Made by a program: the position numbers and the translations under genes. 64,000 nucleotides of DNA from Anabaena subtropica FACHB-260 (GTDB lineage Bacteria; Cyanobacteriota; Cyanobacteriia; Cyanobacteriales; Nostocaceae): assembly GCF_014697105.1 (NCBI RefSeq), contig NZ_JACJRF010000023.1:1-64000 (forward strand), given 5' to 3'. Below the pieces are notes generated by a model. It was not told the origin of the DNA. It ran no database searches and worked only from the letters and a program-made list of their open reading frames with translations. Positions within the stretch are counted from its first letter, which is position 1, and each line of letters starts with the position of its first letter. This document shows, in pieces, positions 1-8,782 of this stretch.

Positions 1-219
1 TCAAAAACCTCCTGGTATTACTACTTTGGTTCGCGGTCTTGAGCAATTTGAATCCACTTTTTTTGGCTGGAAACTCGCTCTGGGCAAACTTGTGTGTACA
101 CCGTAGCCCTAGAGGTGAGGATAACCGAGAGGTTTTCACCCTAAGTAGGAGTCACGAGTTAAATTAAACTCATAACTTATAACTCATCACTCTCATAACA
201 ACTATCACCGCTACCTGCA
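1..219. other. Window edge and leader region upstream of ftsY
   Basis: No gene can be identified here. A 34-codon open frame runs from base 2 to a TAG at 104-106 and could be the tail of an upstream gene, but I do not recognise it. A stretch near 90-115 (GTGTGTACACCGTAGCCC) resembles text at 42988-43010, so it is probably dispersed intergenic repeat. Bases 155-205 hold degenerate 7-bp-like repeats of the ACTCATAA kind. Confidence 0.4.
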
Positions 220-1827
220 ATGGTCTTTAATTGGTTCCGTCGTCAAAATAACGATTCCTCCGACACACAACAACAAGAAACACCCCCAGTCACAGAATCA
301 CAACCAGAGCCAGACGCAACGTCAACTCCTTCTCCCACTGTCTCAGACTCGACAGCCGACTTGTTGGCGTTTGCGAAAGCTGCTTACAAAAATATTCAGG
401 AAAAACAAAAACCCCAAGAAGCAGAAGCTACAACTGAATTGGCAGATGTCCAATTACCAGTAGAAACAACTGAAGTAGAAGAAGAGGTCACTGCTGAGGC
501 AGAAACTATACAATCACCAGTAGTAGGAACTACTGTAACTGAAGTTTTAGAAACTATCCCAACTCCAGAGATAGAAGTAGCTAATGAAGAAGTACAGGAA
601 ATCATTGCTACTACACAACAAGATGTAGAAAGCGAGCCAGAACCAGTAGAATCGGAAACAACATCACCGACTACATTATCTTTCTTAGAAAGAGCAGCCG
701 CAGAACGAGAAGCCAAACAAGAACGGCTAATAGCCAGTGCCATTGAAGTACCAGAACCAGAAGTAGTACAGCCAGTAGCAGCTACTACATCAGAAACAGC
801 CTCAGAAATTGATGGAATTTCCTTTGATGAAGGATTTGTTTGGTCAGCAGAAGTATTGGCCGCCCAAGGTAGACGGGCAGAAGATATATCTATTGAAGAA
901 ATTACTTGGCTCAAAAAGCTACGGCAAGGATTAGATAAAACTCGCCGGAATATCCTGAACCAACTAAAGGCAATTGTCGGACAAGGGCCTCTCAACCAAG
1001 AGGCTGTAACGGAAATTGAAGCTTTACTTCTGCAAGCCGACGTGGGTGTAGAAGCCACCGATTACATTATTAGTGCGCTCCAGAAAAAATTGCGGGAAGA
1101 AGTCACCCCACCAGAAGAAGCGATCGCCTACCTCAAGAAAATCTTGCGGGATATGCTAGATGCACCCCTCAAGACATCCCACAAAGCCAGTTTTGCTCCA
1201 GACAAAGACAGCTTAAATATTTGGTTAATTACCGGAGTCAATGGTGCTGGTAAAACTACCACCATCGGTAAAATCTCCCACTTAGCTCAACAATCAGGTT
1301 ATCGATGTTTGATTGGTGCAGCCGATACCTTCCGGGCGGCGGCGGTGGAACAGGTGAAAGTTTGGGGTACAAGAAGCGGTGTAGAAGTAATCGCCAATCC
1401 TGGCAAGAATACAGATCCAGCCGCCGTAGTCTTTGATGCGATCGCCGCAGCCCAGTCACGAAATACCGAATTACTACTAGTAGACACAGCTGGACGACTG
1501 CAAAATAAGAAAAACTTAATGGATGAACTCAGCAAAATCCGGAGAATTATCGACAAAAAAGCCCCTGATGCCAAAATAGAGTCTCTCTTGGTGTTAGATG
1601 CTACTCTAGGGCAAAATGGATTGCGACAAGCCGAAGTCTTCTCCCAAGCAGCCCAACTCAGTGGCGTAGTCTTAACCAAGCTAGATGGTACAGCCAAAGG
1701 TGGTGTGGCTCTAGCTGTAGTGCAGCAGCTAGGTTTACCCATCCGCTTTATTGGTGCAGGCGAAGGTATTGAAGACCTACGTCCCTTTTCCAGCTATGAA
1801 TTTGTGGAAGCCCTTTTGAGTGGCTAG
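220..1827 (+). CDS. ftsY: Signal recognition particle receptor FtsY
   Basis: This is the membrane-associated GTPase that receives SRP-bound ribosomes and hands them to the Sec/YidC translocon. Residues 1-210 form a long acidic Glu/Thr/Pro-rich A domain of low complexity. The SRP54 N four-helix domain follows (about 225-310), then the NG GTPase domain. Its motifs are visible: P-loop GVNGAGKT near 338-345, DTFRAAA near 369, DTAGR near 422 and TKLDG near 486. At 535 aa it is longer than E. coli-type cores mainly because of the acidic extension. ATG at 220 is the first plausible start. The family call is secure; the acidic domain is poorly conserved in this family and probably mediates membrane contact. 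Confidence 0.97.
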   Translation: MVFNWFRRQNNDSSDTQQQETPPVTESQPEPDATSTPSPTVSDSTADLLAFAKAAYKNIQEKQKPQEAEATTELADVQLPVETTEVEEEVTAEAETIQSPVVGTTVTEVLETIPTPEIEVANEEVQEIIATTQQDVESEPEPVESETTSPTTLSFLERAAAEREAKQERLIASAIEVPEPEVVQPVAATTSETASEIDGISFDEGFVWSAEVLAAQGRRAEDISIEEITWLKKLRQGLDKTRRNILNQLKAIVGQGPLNQEAVTEIEALLLQADVGVEATDYIISALQKKLREEVTPPEEAIAYLKKILRDMLDAPLKTSHKASFAPDKDSLNIWLITGVNGAGKTTTIGKISHLAQQSGYRCLIGAADTFRAAAVEQVKVWGTRSGVEVIANPGKNTDPAAVVFDAIAAAQSRNTELLLVDTAGRLQNKKNLMDELSKIRRIIDKKAPDAKIESLLVLDATLGQNGLRQAEVFSQAAQLSGVVLTKLDGTAKGGVALAVVQQLGLPIRFIGAGEGIEDLRPFSSYEFVEALLSG

Positions 1828-2390
1828 AGGAGATGAGGCTTATAAGGTCAGGGCGCAGGGAATAAGGGGGCGAAACTTACAAAAATCTTTCCCTTTTTCC
1901 CCTGCACCCGCCCCCTATAACCACTTCCTACTCCCCTTCGACTGCGCTCAGGGCAAGCTTACTCTCCAGTTTCCACTGTGTGTAATTGTTGATTTTTGCC
2001 AATTTAATTAATTTTCTATAACATTACGGATGTTATTTGCTAAAATTTCACTCTAATGATTTCTTGGTAGCGACCATACGAAGTTATTAGGTGCAGCATT
2101 GAGCTTTTCGGTAGTGACAGGAAACTTTCCTGAAGCTACATTCACTTAACGGTTCATAGTAATGTTCAATAAAATTTCATGTAGTATCAGTAGATTGAAG
2201 TACATTAATTGATATTCCACTCTGGAAATAGAAAATTTCTGGGCAAATCAATACTTACGTCAATTTAAGTCTTACGTCTTTTTACTCTTGCAAAAGCGCT
2301 AAAGTTTAACCCAATATGGTTTAGCGATCGCCAAACAGAAAATTTATCCATTGTTCACCTAAAATTCACCCTTTTCCAGTGCAATAACCT
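1828..2390. other. Long intergenic region with dispersed repeats
   Basis: No coding region is supported here. Bases 1855-1920 carry the GCAGGG/CCCCTGC-rich text common between genes in Nostoc-type genomes. Bases 1935-1956 contain an imperfect palindrome (CCCTTCGACTGCGCTCAGGG), and a HIP1 octamer lies at 2324-2331. The AT-rich part from about 2030 to 2380 probably holds the promoter of the phosphatase gene, but I cannot place -10/-35 boxes convincingly. Confidence 0.5.
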
Positions 2391-3782
2391 GTGCCTGTGC
2401 CTCCATTTCCCTCCCAACCCACGGACAACAATAATAGTGCTACGACAGATGTCACACCAGTCGTAGCACTCAAAGAACTTGTGTCACGACTGCACCGGGA
2501 ACAGAACAAAATCCAAGATTTGCTGAGTTCTTTAGGATTTGCCCTCAGAAGTTTCAATAATTTGAATCAGTTTTTGGAACTGATTCCCTTGATGGCAACA
2601 AGAGTGACAGATGCTGATGGTAGCGCCCTCTTCCTCTACAAACCCAATGGCCAAGTCAGATTAGAACAACTACACTGGCAGGACAGTCGCCAGCGTAAAA
2701 ACATCCGCAAAGCGCTGGAAACAGCTAGTAGTCAAATCACACTTTTGCCTAACACTGCGCCTCTATCCGCCGCCACAGGAATGTTAGATGACCAGATGCA
2801 CCGCTATCTGGGGCCGGATGTGCAAATATTTGGCACAGCAATTTTGGTGAAGCATACAGAACGGGGTTGGCTATATGTTTTAAGCCGCGATCCTGAATAT
2901 AGTTGGACAGAAACTAGACAAAAGTTGGTGCGGTTAGTAGCAGACCAAACCGCAGTCGCCATTGAAAACGATGAATTAGCAGTAGAACTAAGGAAAAAAG
3001 AACGCCTAGACCAAGAACTAGAAATTGGTGCGGAGATTCAAAGACGACTACTACCGCGTCAGTGTCCTTACATTCCCGGTGTTAGCCTAGCAGCACGCTG
3101 TAGACCTGCCAATCGGGTTGGTGGAGATTACTATGATTTTATTCCCACCAATGAAAACCAAATTCACCCACTTACAAAAATTGGTCACGATTCCGGTCGT
3201 TGGGGTTTGGTGATTGGTGATGTTATGGGTAAGGGTGTACCTGCGGGGTTAATTATGACCATGATGCGGGGAATGCTGAGGGGAGAAGTTTTACACGGTA
3301 ACTCTCCGGCTGGTATTTTGCAAAACTTGAATCGAGTCATGTATGCGGATTTGGAAAATTCCCACCGCTTCATCACGCTGTTTTACTCAGAATATAATCC
3401 CCACAAGCGTATTTTGTCTTACAGTAATGCTGCACATAATCCCCCTTTGTGGTGGCACGCAGCTACAAAAACTGTCAGCCGCTTAGATACCTTGGGAATG
3501 TTAATTGGCTTGGATGCTAATAGCCAGTATGAAGATGCTCATGCACAGTTAGAGCCTGGTGATACAGTTATTTATTATACAGATGGATTGACCGATGCGG
3601 CGGCTGCTAGCGGCGATCGCTTCGATGAAGAAAACTTTGTTGCTGCTTTTAATACTGCTTGTAGGTATTGTAATGGGCCAGAGGAAATTGTTGATTACCT
3701 ATTCGATAGAGTCCAGCAATTTATCGGTGCTGACAGACAAAATAACGATGATATGACTTTAGTTGTCTTACAAATTGAATAA
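2391..3782 (+). CDS. GAF domain/PP2C-type (SpoIIE/RsbU) protein serine phosphatase
   Basis: A predicted signalling phosphatase that removes phosphate from Ser/Thr of a partner, typically an anti-sigma antagonist. Residues 45-195 look like a GAF sensory domain. After a short coiled linker (about 200-225) comes the PP2C/SpoIIE domain (about 235-463). Metal-binding signatures are seen in GGDYYDF (near 244), IGDVMGKGVPAGL, YYTDGLTDA and NNDDMTLVVLQ at the C-terminus, so the enzyme should be active. The start is GTG at 2391; another GTG at 2397 is equally possible. No anti-sigma or antagonist gene lies beside it, so its target is unknown. It precedes ftsX by 40 bp, but co-transcription is only possible, not shown. 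Confidence 0.88.
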   Translation: MPVPPFPSQPTDNNNSATTDVTPVVALKELVSRLHREQNKIQDLLSSLGFALRSFNNLNQFLELIPLMATRVTDADGSALFLYKPNGQVRLEQLHWQDSRQRKNIRKALETASSQITLLPNTAPLSAATGMLDDQMHRYLGPDVQIFGTAILVKHTERGWLYVLSRDPEYSWTETRQKLVRLVADQTAVAIENDELAVELRKKERLDQELEIGAEIQRRLLPRQCPYIPGVSLAARCRPANRVGGDYYDFIPTNENQIHPLTKIGHDSGRWGLVIGDVMGKGVPAGLIMTMMRGMLRGEVLHGNSPAGILQNLNRVMYADLENSHRFITLFYSEYNPHKRILSYSNAAHNPPLWWHAATKTVSRLDTLGMLIGLDANSQYEDAHAQLEPGDTVIYYTDGLTDAAAASGDRFDEENFVAAFNTACRYCNGPEEIVDYLFDRVQQFIGADRQNNDDMTLVVLQIE

Positions 3783-3822
3783 TTGATCGAGTATAAAAGG
3801 GAGCAGACTATTAGGGTGAGTT

Positions 3823-4725
3823 GTGTTTAAATTTCTCACGAAACTTGACTATCTGCTGAAAGAAACCTTCCTGGGTTTGCTGCGTGGTGGTTGGATGAAT
3901 TGGGCTGCTGTCAGTACTGTGACAGTGTTACTATTTTTGTTTGGCTTGAGTTTGCAAACCTCTTGGCAAGTGGAAAAGCTCCTGAATCAGTTTGGTAGCC
4001 AGTTAGAAGTATCAGTGTATCTCGATGCTGGTAGGACAGCCCAAACTCTTGAACCATTTGTCGCGCAAATGCCAGATGTGGTAGGAATGGAAGTAATTAC
4101 TAAAGAGCAAGCTTGGACTAAGTTAGTTAAAGAACTAGGAATTTCTGATATTGAAGGTGCTACACAACAGCTAGGGGAAAATCCTCTGGTTGATGAGATT
4201 AAAGTTAAAGCCCGTAACTCTCAGGCTGTACCGATTTTGGCAACCCAATTGGCTAAGTTACAAGGGGTCGAGAGGGTGCAATATATCGATGAAGCCGTCA
4301 AACGTATTGCCCAGTTGCATCGAGGGCTAAATTGGATTACTTTAACAATTACAATTATTTTGACATTAACGGCGATCGCTGTGACAACAACAACCATTCG
4401 TCTAATTGTCATGGCGCGCCGTCGGGAAATTGAAATTATGCAGTTAGTGGGTGCAACTTCCGCTTGGATTTATCTACCATTTATTCTACAAGGAATAGCT
4501 TTTGGTTTATTTGGTGGTGCGATCGCTTGGAGTTTTATTTCTGTAATTCAACAGTTTATCGGTAAGCTACTCAGCAATCAACCAGAATTTATTCAATTTA
4601 TTACCAATGGATTGCAACTTACTCACACCCAAATTTTACTATTACCTCTCATCCTTTTAAGCTTCGGTGCAATCGTAGGATTAATGGGTAGCTTATTTGC
4701 AGTCCGCCGCTTTGCAAAAAGTTAG
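3823..4725 (+). CDS. ftsX: Cell division protein FtsX (permease-like)
   Basis: Integral membrane partner of the FtsE ATPase; the complex controls peptidoglycan hydrolases at the division site. The 300-aa protein has the expected layout: a membrane segment at about 20-45, an extracytoplasmic domain at about 50-165 and three more membrane segments near 170-195, 215-245 and 265-295. The conserved stretch VMARRREIEIMQLVGA sits in the cytoplasmic loop before the last two helices. The start is GTG at 3823 with an AGGGTGA ribosome site just upstream. ftsE is not adjacent in this window, so the usual ftsEX operon is split here. Confidence 0.92.
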   Translation: MFKFLTKLDYLLKETFLGLLRGGWMNWAAVSTVTVLLFLFGLSLQTSWQVEKLLNQFGSQLEVSVYLDAGRTAQTLEPFVAQMPDVVGMEVITKEQAWTKLVKELGISDIEGATQQLGENPLVDEIKVKARNSQAVPILATQLAKLQGVERVQYIDEAVKRIAQLHRGLNWITLTITIILTLTAIAVTTTTIRLIVMARRREIEIMQLVGATSAWIYLPFILQGIAFGLFGGAIAWSFISVIQQFIGKLLSNQPEFIQFITNGLQLTHTQILLLPLILLSFGAIVGLMGSLFAVRRFAKS

Positions 4726-4740
4726 TAGTAAGGACTTTAG
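4724..4740. repeat. Half of a GTAGTAAGGACT-type palindromic repeat
   Basis: AGTAGTAAGGACTTTAG overlaps the ftsX stop codon. It matches the left half of the palindrome at 42874-42899. The text at 4852-4880 (ACTAAAGAGCTGACTACAAACCCTC) resembles that repeat's right half, so this copy seems split by the 63-bp element between them. Confidence 0.6.
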
Positions 4741-4757
4741 TTCTCAATTTCAGTTAT

Positions 4758-4820
4758 TAGGGTGCGTCAGTATGAATAATTTCTTGGTACAGCTAAATTT
4801 TCTCGCACTGACGCACCCTA
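4758..4820. repeat. 63-bp inverted-repeat mini-element, copy A
   Basis: The termini are a perfect 14-bp inverted repeat, TAGGGTGCGTCAGT (4758-4771) and its complement (4807-4820). A second copy of the same length, about 53 of 63 bases identical by eye, lies at 22240-22302. It has no coding capacity. It is a MITE-like or REP-like dispersed element and would also fold into a hairpin downstream of ftsX. Confidence 0.8.
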
Positions 4821-4907
4821 CATTTTGGATATTTTTTTATCTGGAAGTCACTAAAGAGCTGACTACAAACCCTCAAAACTGAAATCCTACTCGGCACTAT
4901 TATTACT

Positions 4908-5723
4908 ATGTCATCTCAATGGGAACGTTTATTACTTAATCTCGGTGAATGGCAAGGTTCATTCACACGATTTTCACCCCAAGGTCAACTTTTAAATGAT
5001 ATTCCGACCGTTGTTTCTTTGGAAGGATTGAATAACAATCAGACAATCCGCCAGATTATTCGTCAAGCAGACACAGAAAAAGTTCTAGAATACAGTTCCC
5101 TGGCGAAAAGTGTCCTGTTTTTTGCCAATGGCGCTTTTTCTCAAGGTTCAATTCAGTTCGGCCCATTTTCGGAATTTGGTGCAGAACTGGGTTTAATTCA
5201 TGAAAATCGCCGCCTGCGTCTAGTGCAGTTATTTAACAAAAATGGTCAGTTAGACCAGATTACTTTAATTCGTGAACATTTAGCAGGTACACAAACAAAA
5301 GAGAATCCACCCTTACAAGTAGATGATTTGCTGGGTGAATGGCAAGGTGAAGCCACAACCATCTATCCTGATTGGCGATCGCCTGATACTATTTCTACAA
5401 ATCTGAAATTGCAGCTAGATGACAATGGACGCTTAATTCAAACCTTGAATTTTGCCGGACGCACTATCACCACAAGTGCTAAAATTCAAAATTCAATTAT
5501 CCTCTTTGATCAAAACCCAGCCAAACAAGTACAAGTATTACTATTACCCAACGGTACTTCTGCAACTTCTCCACTCAAAGTAGAGGTACGCCAGAGTTTT
5601 ATTTTAGAAGTGGGTTGGTTAATTCAACCAAACTTACGCCAACGGATGATTCGTAGTTACAGCGATAAAGGCGAATGGGTAAGTTTAACTTTAGTGACGG
5701 AACAGCGAGTCAAAACTTATTAG
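4908..5723 (+). CDS. DUF3598 family protein
   Basis: A 271-aa soluble protein of a family found mainly in cyanobacteria and plastids. Two related halves are visible. Each begins with a W..L.GEWQG motif (residues 6-17, LLLNLGEWQGSF; and near 141-150, DLLGEWQGEA), a pattern typical of lipocalin-like beta-barrels. No signal peptide or membrane segment is seen. ATG at 4908 is the natural start. A role in pigment or lipid handling has been suggested for lipocalin-fold relatives, but nothing in the sequence fixes it, so function is left open. Confidence 0.75.
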   Translation: MSSQWERLLLNLGEWQGSFTRFSPQGQLLNDIPTVVSLEGLNNNQTIRQIIRQADTEKVLEYSSLAKSVLFFANGAFSQGSIQFGPFSEFGAELGLIHENRRLRLVQLFNKNGQLDQITLIREHLAGTQTKENPPLQVDDLLGEWQGEATTIYPDWRSPDTISTNLKLQLDDNGRLIQTLNFAGRTITTSAKIQNSIILFDQNPAKQVQVLLLPNGTSATSPLKVEVRQSFILEVGWLIQPNLRQRMIRSYSDKGEWVSLTLVTEQRVKTY

Positions 5724-5761
5724 TTGTGAATGTATTAAAATCCGAAAAAGGAAAATTTGAT

Positions 5762-5822
5762 TTTGTAGATAAGATTATACAAACTGAAGGGAAATATAAG
5801 TTTGTAGACCAAGCTATACAAA
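5762..5822. promoter_or_regulatory. Pair of 22-bp TTTGTA-N10-TACAAA palindromes
   Basis: Two copies of the same dyad, 5762-5783 and 5801-5822, start 39 bp apart just upstream of the exported-protein gene at 5839. The half-sites are exact and the N10 centres differ slightly (GATAAGATTA, GACCAAGCTA). This looks like a tandem operator for a dimeric regulator. The spacing does not fit NtcA (GTA-N8-TAC). Confidence 0.45.
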
Positions 5823-5838
5823 CTTACAGGAATTAACT

Positions 5839-6237
5839 ATGAAAGTCTTAAATCGCCAACCCGCAAAATCTCTGTTGGGAGTTTTAGCTACACTTACAGG
5901 AGCAGTTTCTATACTAACAGCTACAGTAGGATTACCAACTGCTGCCTTTGCTTCTCAAGCTGTATTTAGCTGTAGCGCAAGGAATGTGTTTATTGAAGTA
6001 TCTCGCCTCAATAATGGAAAACTACGTTATGCAGCATATAATATTCCTACTACACTAAAACGTCCTGATCTGTTATTAAATAATGGTACAGTTGGACGTA
6101 ATCAAAATGGAGATACAGTTTACAGATTTAGAAACGGAAATCATCTGTATGCGGCTGTGCAAGATAGTGGTTATGGCAAAGTGTTAGTTTACAGAAATAA
6201 CCGATTAATTGATACAAATTATTGTGGTGATGTGTAA
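5839..6237 (+). CDS. Small exported protein of unknown function
   Basis: The 132-aa product has a Sec signal peptide: basic start (KVLNRQPAK), a hydrophobic core from about 12 to 36, and likely cleavage after AFA near residue 38. The mature part is about 94 aa and basic, with two cysteines (VFSCSA near the new N-terminus and NYCGDV at the C-terminus) that could form a disulphide. I do not recognise the family. ATG at 5839 is preceded by an ACAGGA ribosome site. It may be controlled through the paired palindromes upstream. A periplasmic or extracellular location is inferred from the signal only. Confidence 0.7.
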   Translation: MKVLNRQPAKSLLGVLATLTGAVSILTATVGLPTAAFASQAVFSCSARNVFIEVSRLNNGKLRYAAYNIPTTLKRPDLLLNNGTVGRNQNGDTVYRFRNGNHLYAAVQDSGYGKVLVYRNNRLIDTNYCGDV

Positions 6238-6281
6238 GATTAATTCGTAATTTGTAATTACGTTACGCCTAAGTAAGATAA

Positions 6282-6875
6282 ATGAATAAACGCATCATCG
6301 GCTTAACTGGAGGTATTGCGACTGGTAAAACTACTGTCGCTAATTATTTAGCTAGTGCTTATAGTTTGCCTGTTTTCGATGCAGATATTTATGCTAGAGA
6401 CGCAGTATCTCCAGGTTCGCCAATTTTGGATGCGATCGCCAGTCGTTACGGTAACGAAATATTATTACCAGATGGTAGCCTCAACCGTCAAAAGCTGGGA
6501 GAAATTATCTTTCAGCAGCAAACAGAACGCCATTGGATAGAAAGTATCATACATCCTTACGTGCGCGATCGCTTCCTGAAAGCAATTGCTGAATCCACCT
6601 CCACCACATTAGTATTAGTCATACCCTTACTAATTGAAGCCCAAATGACTAATTTAGTTACAGAAATTTGGGTAGTAATCTGTTCCGAATCACAGCAATT
6701 GCAAAGGTTAATTGAGCGCAATCATTTAACTCCAGAACAAGCACAAGCCCGAATCAATAGCCAATTATCCCTTGCAGAAAAAGCAGCGATCGCAGATATA
6801 GTTCTAGACAACTCCTCATCTTTAGAAGCCTTGATCAAACAAGTAGATACTGCTCTTAATTTTGTTCCCACTTAG
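6282..6875 (+). CDS. coaE: Dephospho-CoA kinase
   Basis: Catalyses the last step of coenzyme A synthesis, phosphorylating the 3'-hydroxyl of dephospho-CoA with ATP in the cytoplasm. The 197-aa length is normal. The N-terminal P-loop GGIATGKTT is at residues 9-17, the substrate-binding FDADIYARDAV motif near 32-42, the LVIPLLIEA strand near 110 and the lid-like IERNHLTPEQAQARINSQL segment near 143-161. ATG at 6282 gives the standard MNKRIIGLTGG start. No operon partner of the CoA pathway is adjacent. Confidence 0.96.
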   Translation: MNKRIIGLTGGIATGKTTVANYLASAYSLPVFDADIYARDAVSPGSPILDAIASRYGNEILLPDGSLNRQKLGEIIFQQQTERHWIESIIHPYVRDRFLKAIAESTSTTLVLVIPLLIEAQMTNLVTEIWVVICSESQQLQRLIERNHLTPEQAQARINSQLSLAEKAAIADIVLDNSSSLEALIKQVDTALNFVPT

Positions 6876-7074
6876 AGGATGTTTGAAAAGTCGAAAACTA
6901 TACTCATAACCAGGAATGAAGTTAAATTTTTACTATAATGATATTATTATGCGTTGCCTTACTGTGTAATTTTTTATAGCAACAAAGATTTTTAAGTATC
7001 TCAACCTCATCTATAGAGCAGTTTGCTTACCTGATAGGTTTTGCTTTAATGGCAAACTTTTTTGGCTAAATGAC

Positions 7075-7101
7075 AAAAAGGCGGATAATACCCGCCTTTT
7101 T
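7075..7101. terminator. Bidirectional rho-independent terminator
   Basis: A 10-bp perfect stem, AAAAAGGCGG (7075-7084) with CCGCCTTTTT (7092-7101), around a 7-nt loop. It is T-tailed on both strands. It lies 24 bp beyond the stop of the minus-strand 173-aa gene and also downstream of coaE. Confidence 0.85.
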
Positions 7102-7124
7102 GTTATGGTTTCTGGATTTAAAAC

Positions 7125-7646
7125 CTATTTACGGCTACCCAACCACTTAGCGGCTGCAATTCCGATAATCCCTGCAACTACAGGATTGCTGAGGAATTTG
7201 ATAATTCCTGGTTGTTCTGCTAGAACTTCGCGGAAAATATCGGGGTGGTTGTGGTAAGCGAAGGATGCAAGTTTGCTTACGTCATCTGCATTCATGCGAT
7301 TGGGATGACGGGTGGAAAGACCTAGTTGTTGTTCTAGATGTTTATCATCCAATCCCCGTTGTTTCAAATGTTTGAAAAAGGCGCGGGCGACATCATCCCG
7401 TTCGTTGGGCTTGATTTGGGCGATCGCTTTTTGCAATTCTGGTTCCATTTGACTGGAAGGAATTTGGTTTGGTTGAAAAGACCTACCGAACAATTGACGA
7501 CGCTGATCTGGGGTTGTCCGTTGCGCGAAATCGTCAAAGGTTTCGTATTCAGTCGCAGGCTCACCTGTTGGGGTATCCAAAGATTCGACATTTCCTTGTG
7601 CCAAATCTTTCATTATTTGCCGTCTGTATTCTTCACTACTTGTCAC
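7125..7646 (-). CDS. Conserved hypothetical protein, 173 aa
   Basis: No named family is recognised. The protein is hydrophilic and acidic in its first 60 residues, then has a helical region containing ERDDVARAFFKHLKQRGLDD (about 100-119). The C-terminal stretch FLSNPVVAGIIGIAAAKWLG (about 151-170) is hydrophobic and could be one membrane anchor or amphipathic helix. The start is ATG at 7646 with an AAGGAGAAGAG ribosome site. It heads a block of small minus-strand genes whose neighbours (lipoprotein, CsbD-like) suggest stress or envelope roles, but that is context only. Confidence 0.7.
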   Translation of the reverse strand: MTSSEEYRRQIMKDLAQGNVESLDTPTGEPATEYETFDDFAQRTTPDQRRQLFGRSFQPNQIPSSQMEPELQKAIAQIKPNERDDVARAFFKHLKQRGLDDKHLEQQLGLSTRHPNRMNADDVSKLASFAYHNHPDIFREVLAEQPGIIKFLSNPVVAGIIGIAAAKWLGSRK

Positions 7647-7680
7647 TTTTCTCTTCTCCTTGTTAATACCAATTCAGAAA

Positions 7681-8121
7681 TTAGGTGTACTGAATTTGGT
7701 TAGACTGAACATCGTACTTAGCCGTCAAAATCAACTTTTTGTCAGGCCCGTATACGAGAACAGTTAAATCTTGATTAGGAAAGTTTTTGCGGAAACCTTG
7801 TGCTAAAGATTTTGCTAAAGGTCGCACTTCATTAGGACGCACTTGACGCGAAATCACAACTCCTAGTTTGTTGTTATCGCGGACATAAGCATCTTGAACC
7901 AATCCTTGAGAGTTTTGTACAACCCAGTCGCCAAAACTTTGTCCAGATGGGGAATTACCTCTCTCTAATTGAGAATAAGCTACATCACTACCAGTTGCTG
8001 ATGGTGTGCTTGGGCGATCAAGTTGAGCCACATTTCCACCACCACAAGCGGTAGTAAGCATCAACACTAAAACCAAGACAACAGTAGTCAAGATTTTCCG
8101 ACCCTGCTGAACCAAAATCAT
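7681..8121 (-). CDS. Putative lipoprotein, 146 aa
   Basis: A type II signal peptide is evident: a hydrophobic core at about 10-22 followed by the lipobox LTTAC with Cys26 as the lipidated residue, then a GGG spacer. The mature domain (about 50-146) contains VRPNEVRPLAKSLAQGFRKN and ends in a beta-rich KKLILTAKYDVQSNQIQYT stretch. I do not recognise the family. The product should sit on a membrane face. It is 34 bp upstream of the 173-aa gene on the same strand, so the two may be co-transcribed. ATG at 8121 has a GGGAGGCAAAAG ribosome site. Confidence 0.75.
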   Translation of the reverse strand: MILVQQGRKILTTVVLVLVLMLTTACGGGNVAQLDRPSTPSATGSDVAYSQLERGNSPSGQSFGDWVVQNSQGLVQDAYVRDNNKLGVVISRQVRPNEVRPLAKSLAQGFRKNFPNQDLTVLVYGPDKKLILTAKYDVQSNQIQYT

Positions 8122-8231
8122 CTTTTGCCTCCCATATAAATCTATTGATTAACAGCTTTTTTATTTGGGATATTGAGGTTATATTTTTAATTTTTCAACC
8201 TAATGAAATTTAATAAATTAACCTAATAAAT

Positions 8232-8259
8232 GTAGAGATATGATTGATCATACCTCTAC
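8232..8259. repeat. Intergenic palindromic repeat (GTAGAGATATGA type)
   Basis: GTAGAGATATGA and TCATACCTCTAC form a 12-bp inverted repeat with one mismatch around a 4-nt centre. It resembles the dispersed cyanobacterial GTAGAGACGT-type palindromes, one of which lies at 48129-48151. Confidence 0.6.
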
Positions 8260-8369
8260 AAACACCTTGCAAATAAGCCTCCATCTCCCAAATCAAACCA
8301 TTCACTAACAGGTAATCAAAAGAGTATTTCATCCATTTGTGATCACCTGAGATTATGGCTAAATCAGAT

Positions 8370-8552
8370 TTAGTCAAGATTTTTCTTTACATTGTCTTTG
8401 ACATCTTCAATGCCATGACGAACTTCGCTTTCGGCTTGTTTAGCTTTGCCTTCGGCTTTATCTTGAGGATCACCAGTTATATTACCCCAAGCTTCTTGAG
8501 CTTTACCTTCAATATTTTTACCAGTGGCTTTTGCTCTATCTTCTGTACTCAT
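8370..8552 (-). CDS. CsbD family stress-response protein
   Basis: A 60-aa, very hydrophilic, lysine/glutamate-rich protein. It carries the CsbD pattern of a central GKAQEAWGNITGDPQDKAEG (about 16-35) followed by an amphipathic helix KQAESEVRHGIEDVKDNVKK. CsbD proteins accumulate in general stress responses in many bacteria; their molecular activity is not known. ATG at 8552 has an AGGAGTGC ribosome site. It appears to be monocistronic, with AT-rich flanks. Confidence 0.88.
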   Translation of the reverse strand: MSTEDRAKATGKNIEGKAQEAWGNITGDPQDKAEGKAKQAESEVRHGIEDVKDNVKKNLD

Positions 8553-8782
8553 TTTGCACTCCTAATTTTATAGAATTTAGTTTCAAAGCTTTTCAGTTAA
8601 CTTTGAATTGTTTGTTATTACATTTACAACGTAACTTAAAATTTTTATAAAAGCCTTCTGCCACAAGATATATTCATTACCTATGCAAAAAGAGAGACAA
8701 AATCAACAAATCTATTCCATTGAGGCAACATATTCCCGATTTTTTCAAAATCTAGGATATGTTGTCTCACCAATAAATTAAA

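Noticed and set aside
2-106. 3' end of nusB upstream of ftsY
   Set aside because: The frame open to the TAG at 104 does not resemble the NusB C-terminus, so no gene name is given.
396-1058. A 220-aa Ser/Thr-rich protein antisense to ftsY
   Set aside because: It is the reverse reading of the acidic low-complexity part of ftsY, with no independent start signal.
5762-5822. NtcA binding sites
   Set aside because: NtcA needs GTA-N8-TAC; here the spacing is N10, and no matching -10 box at the usual distance was seen.
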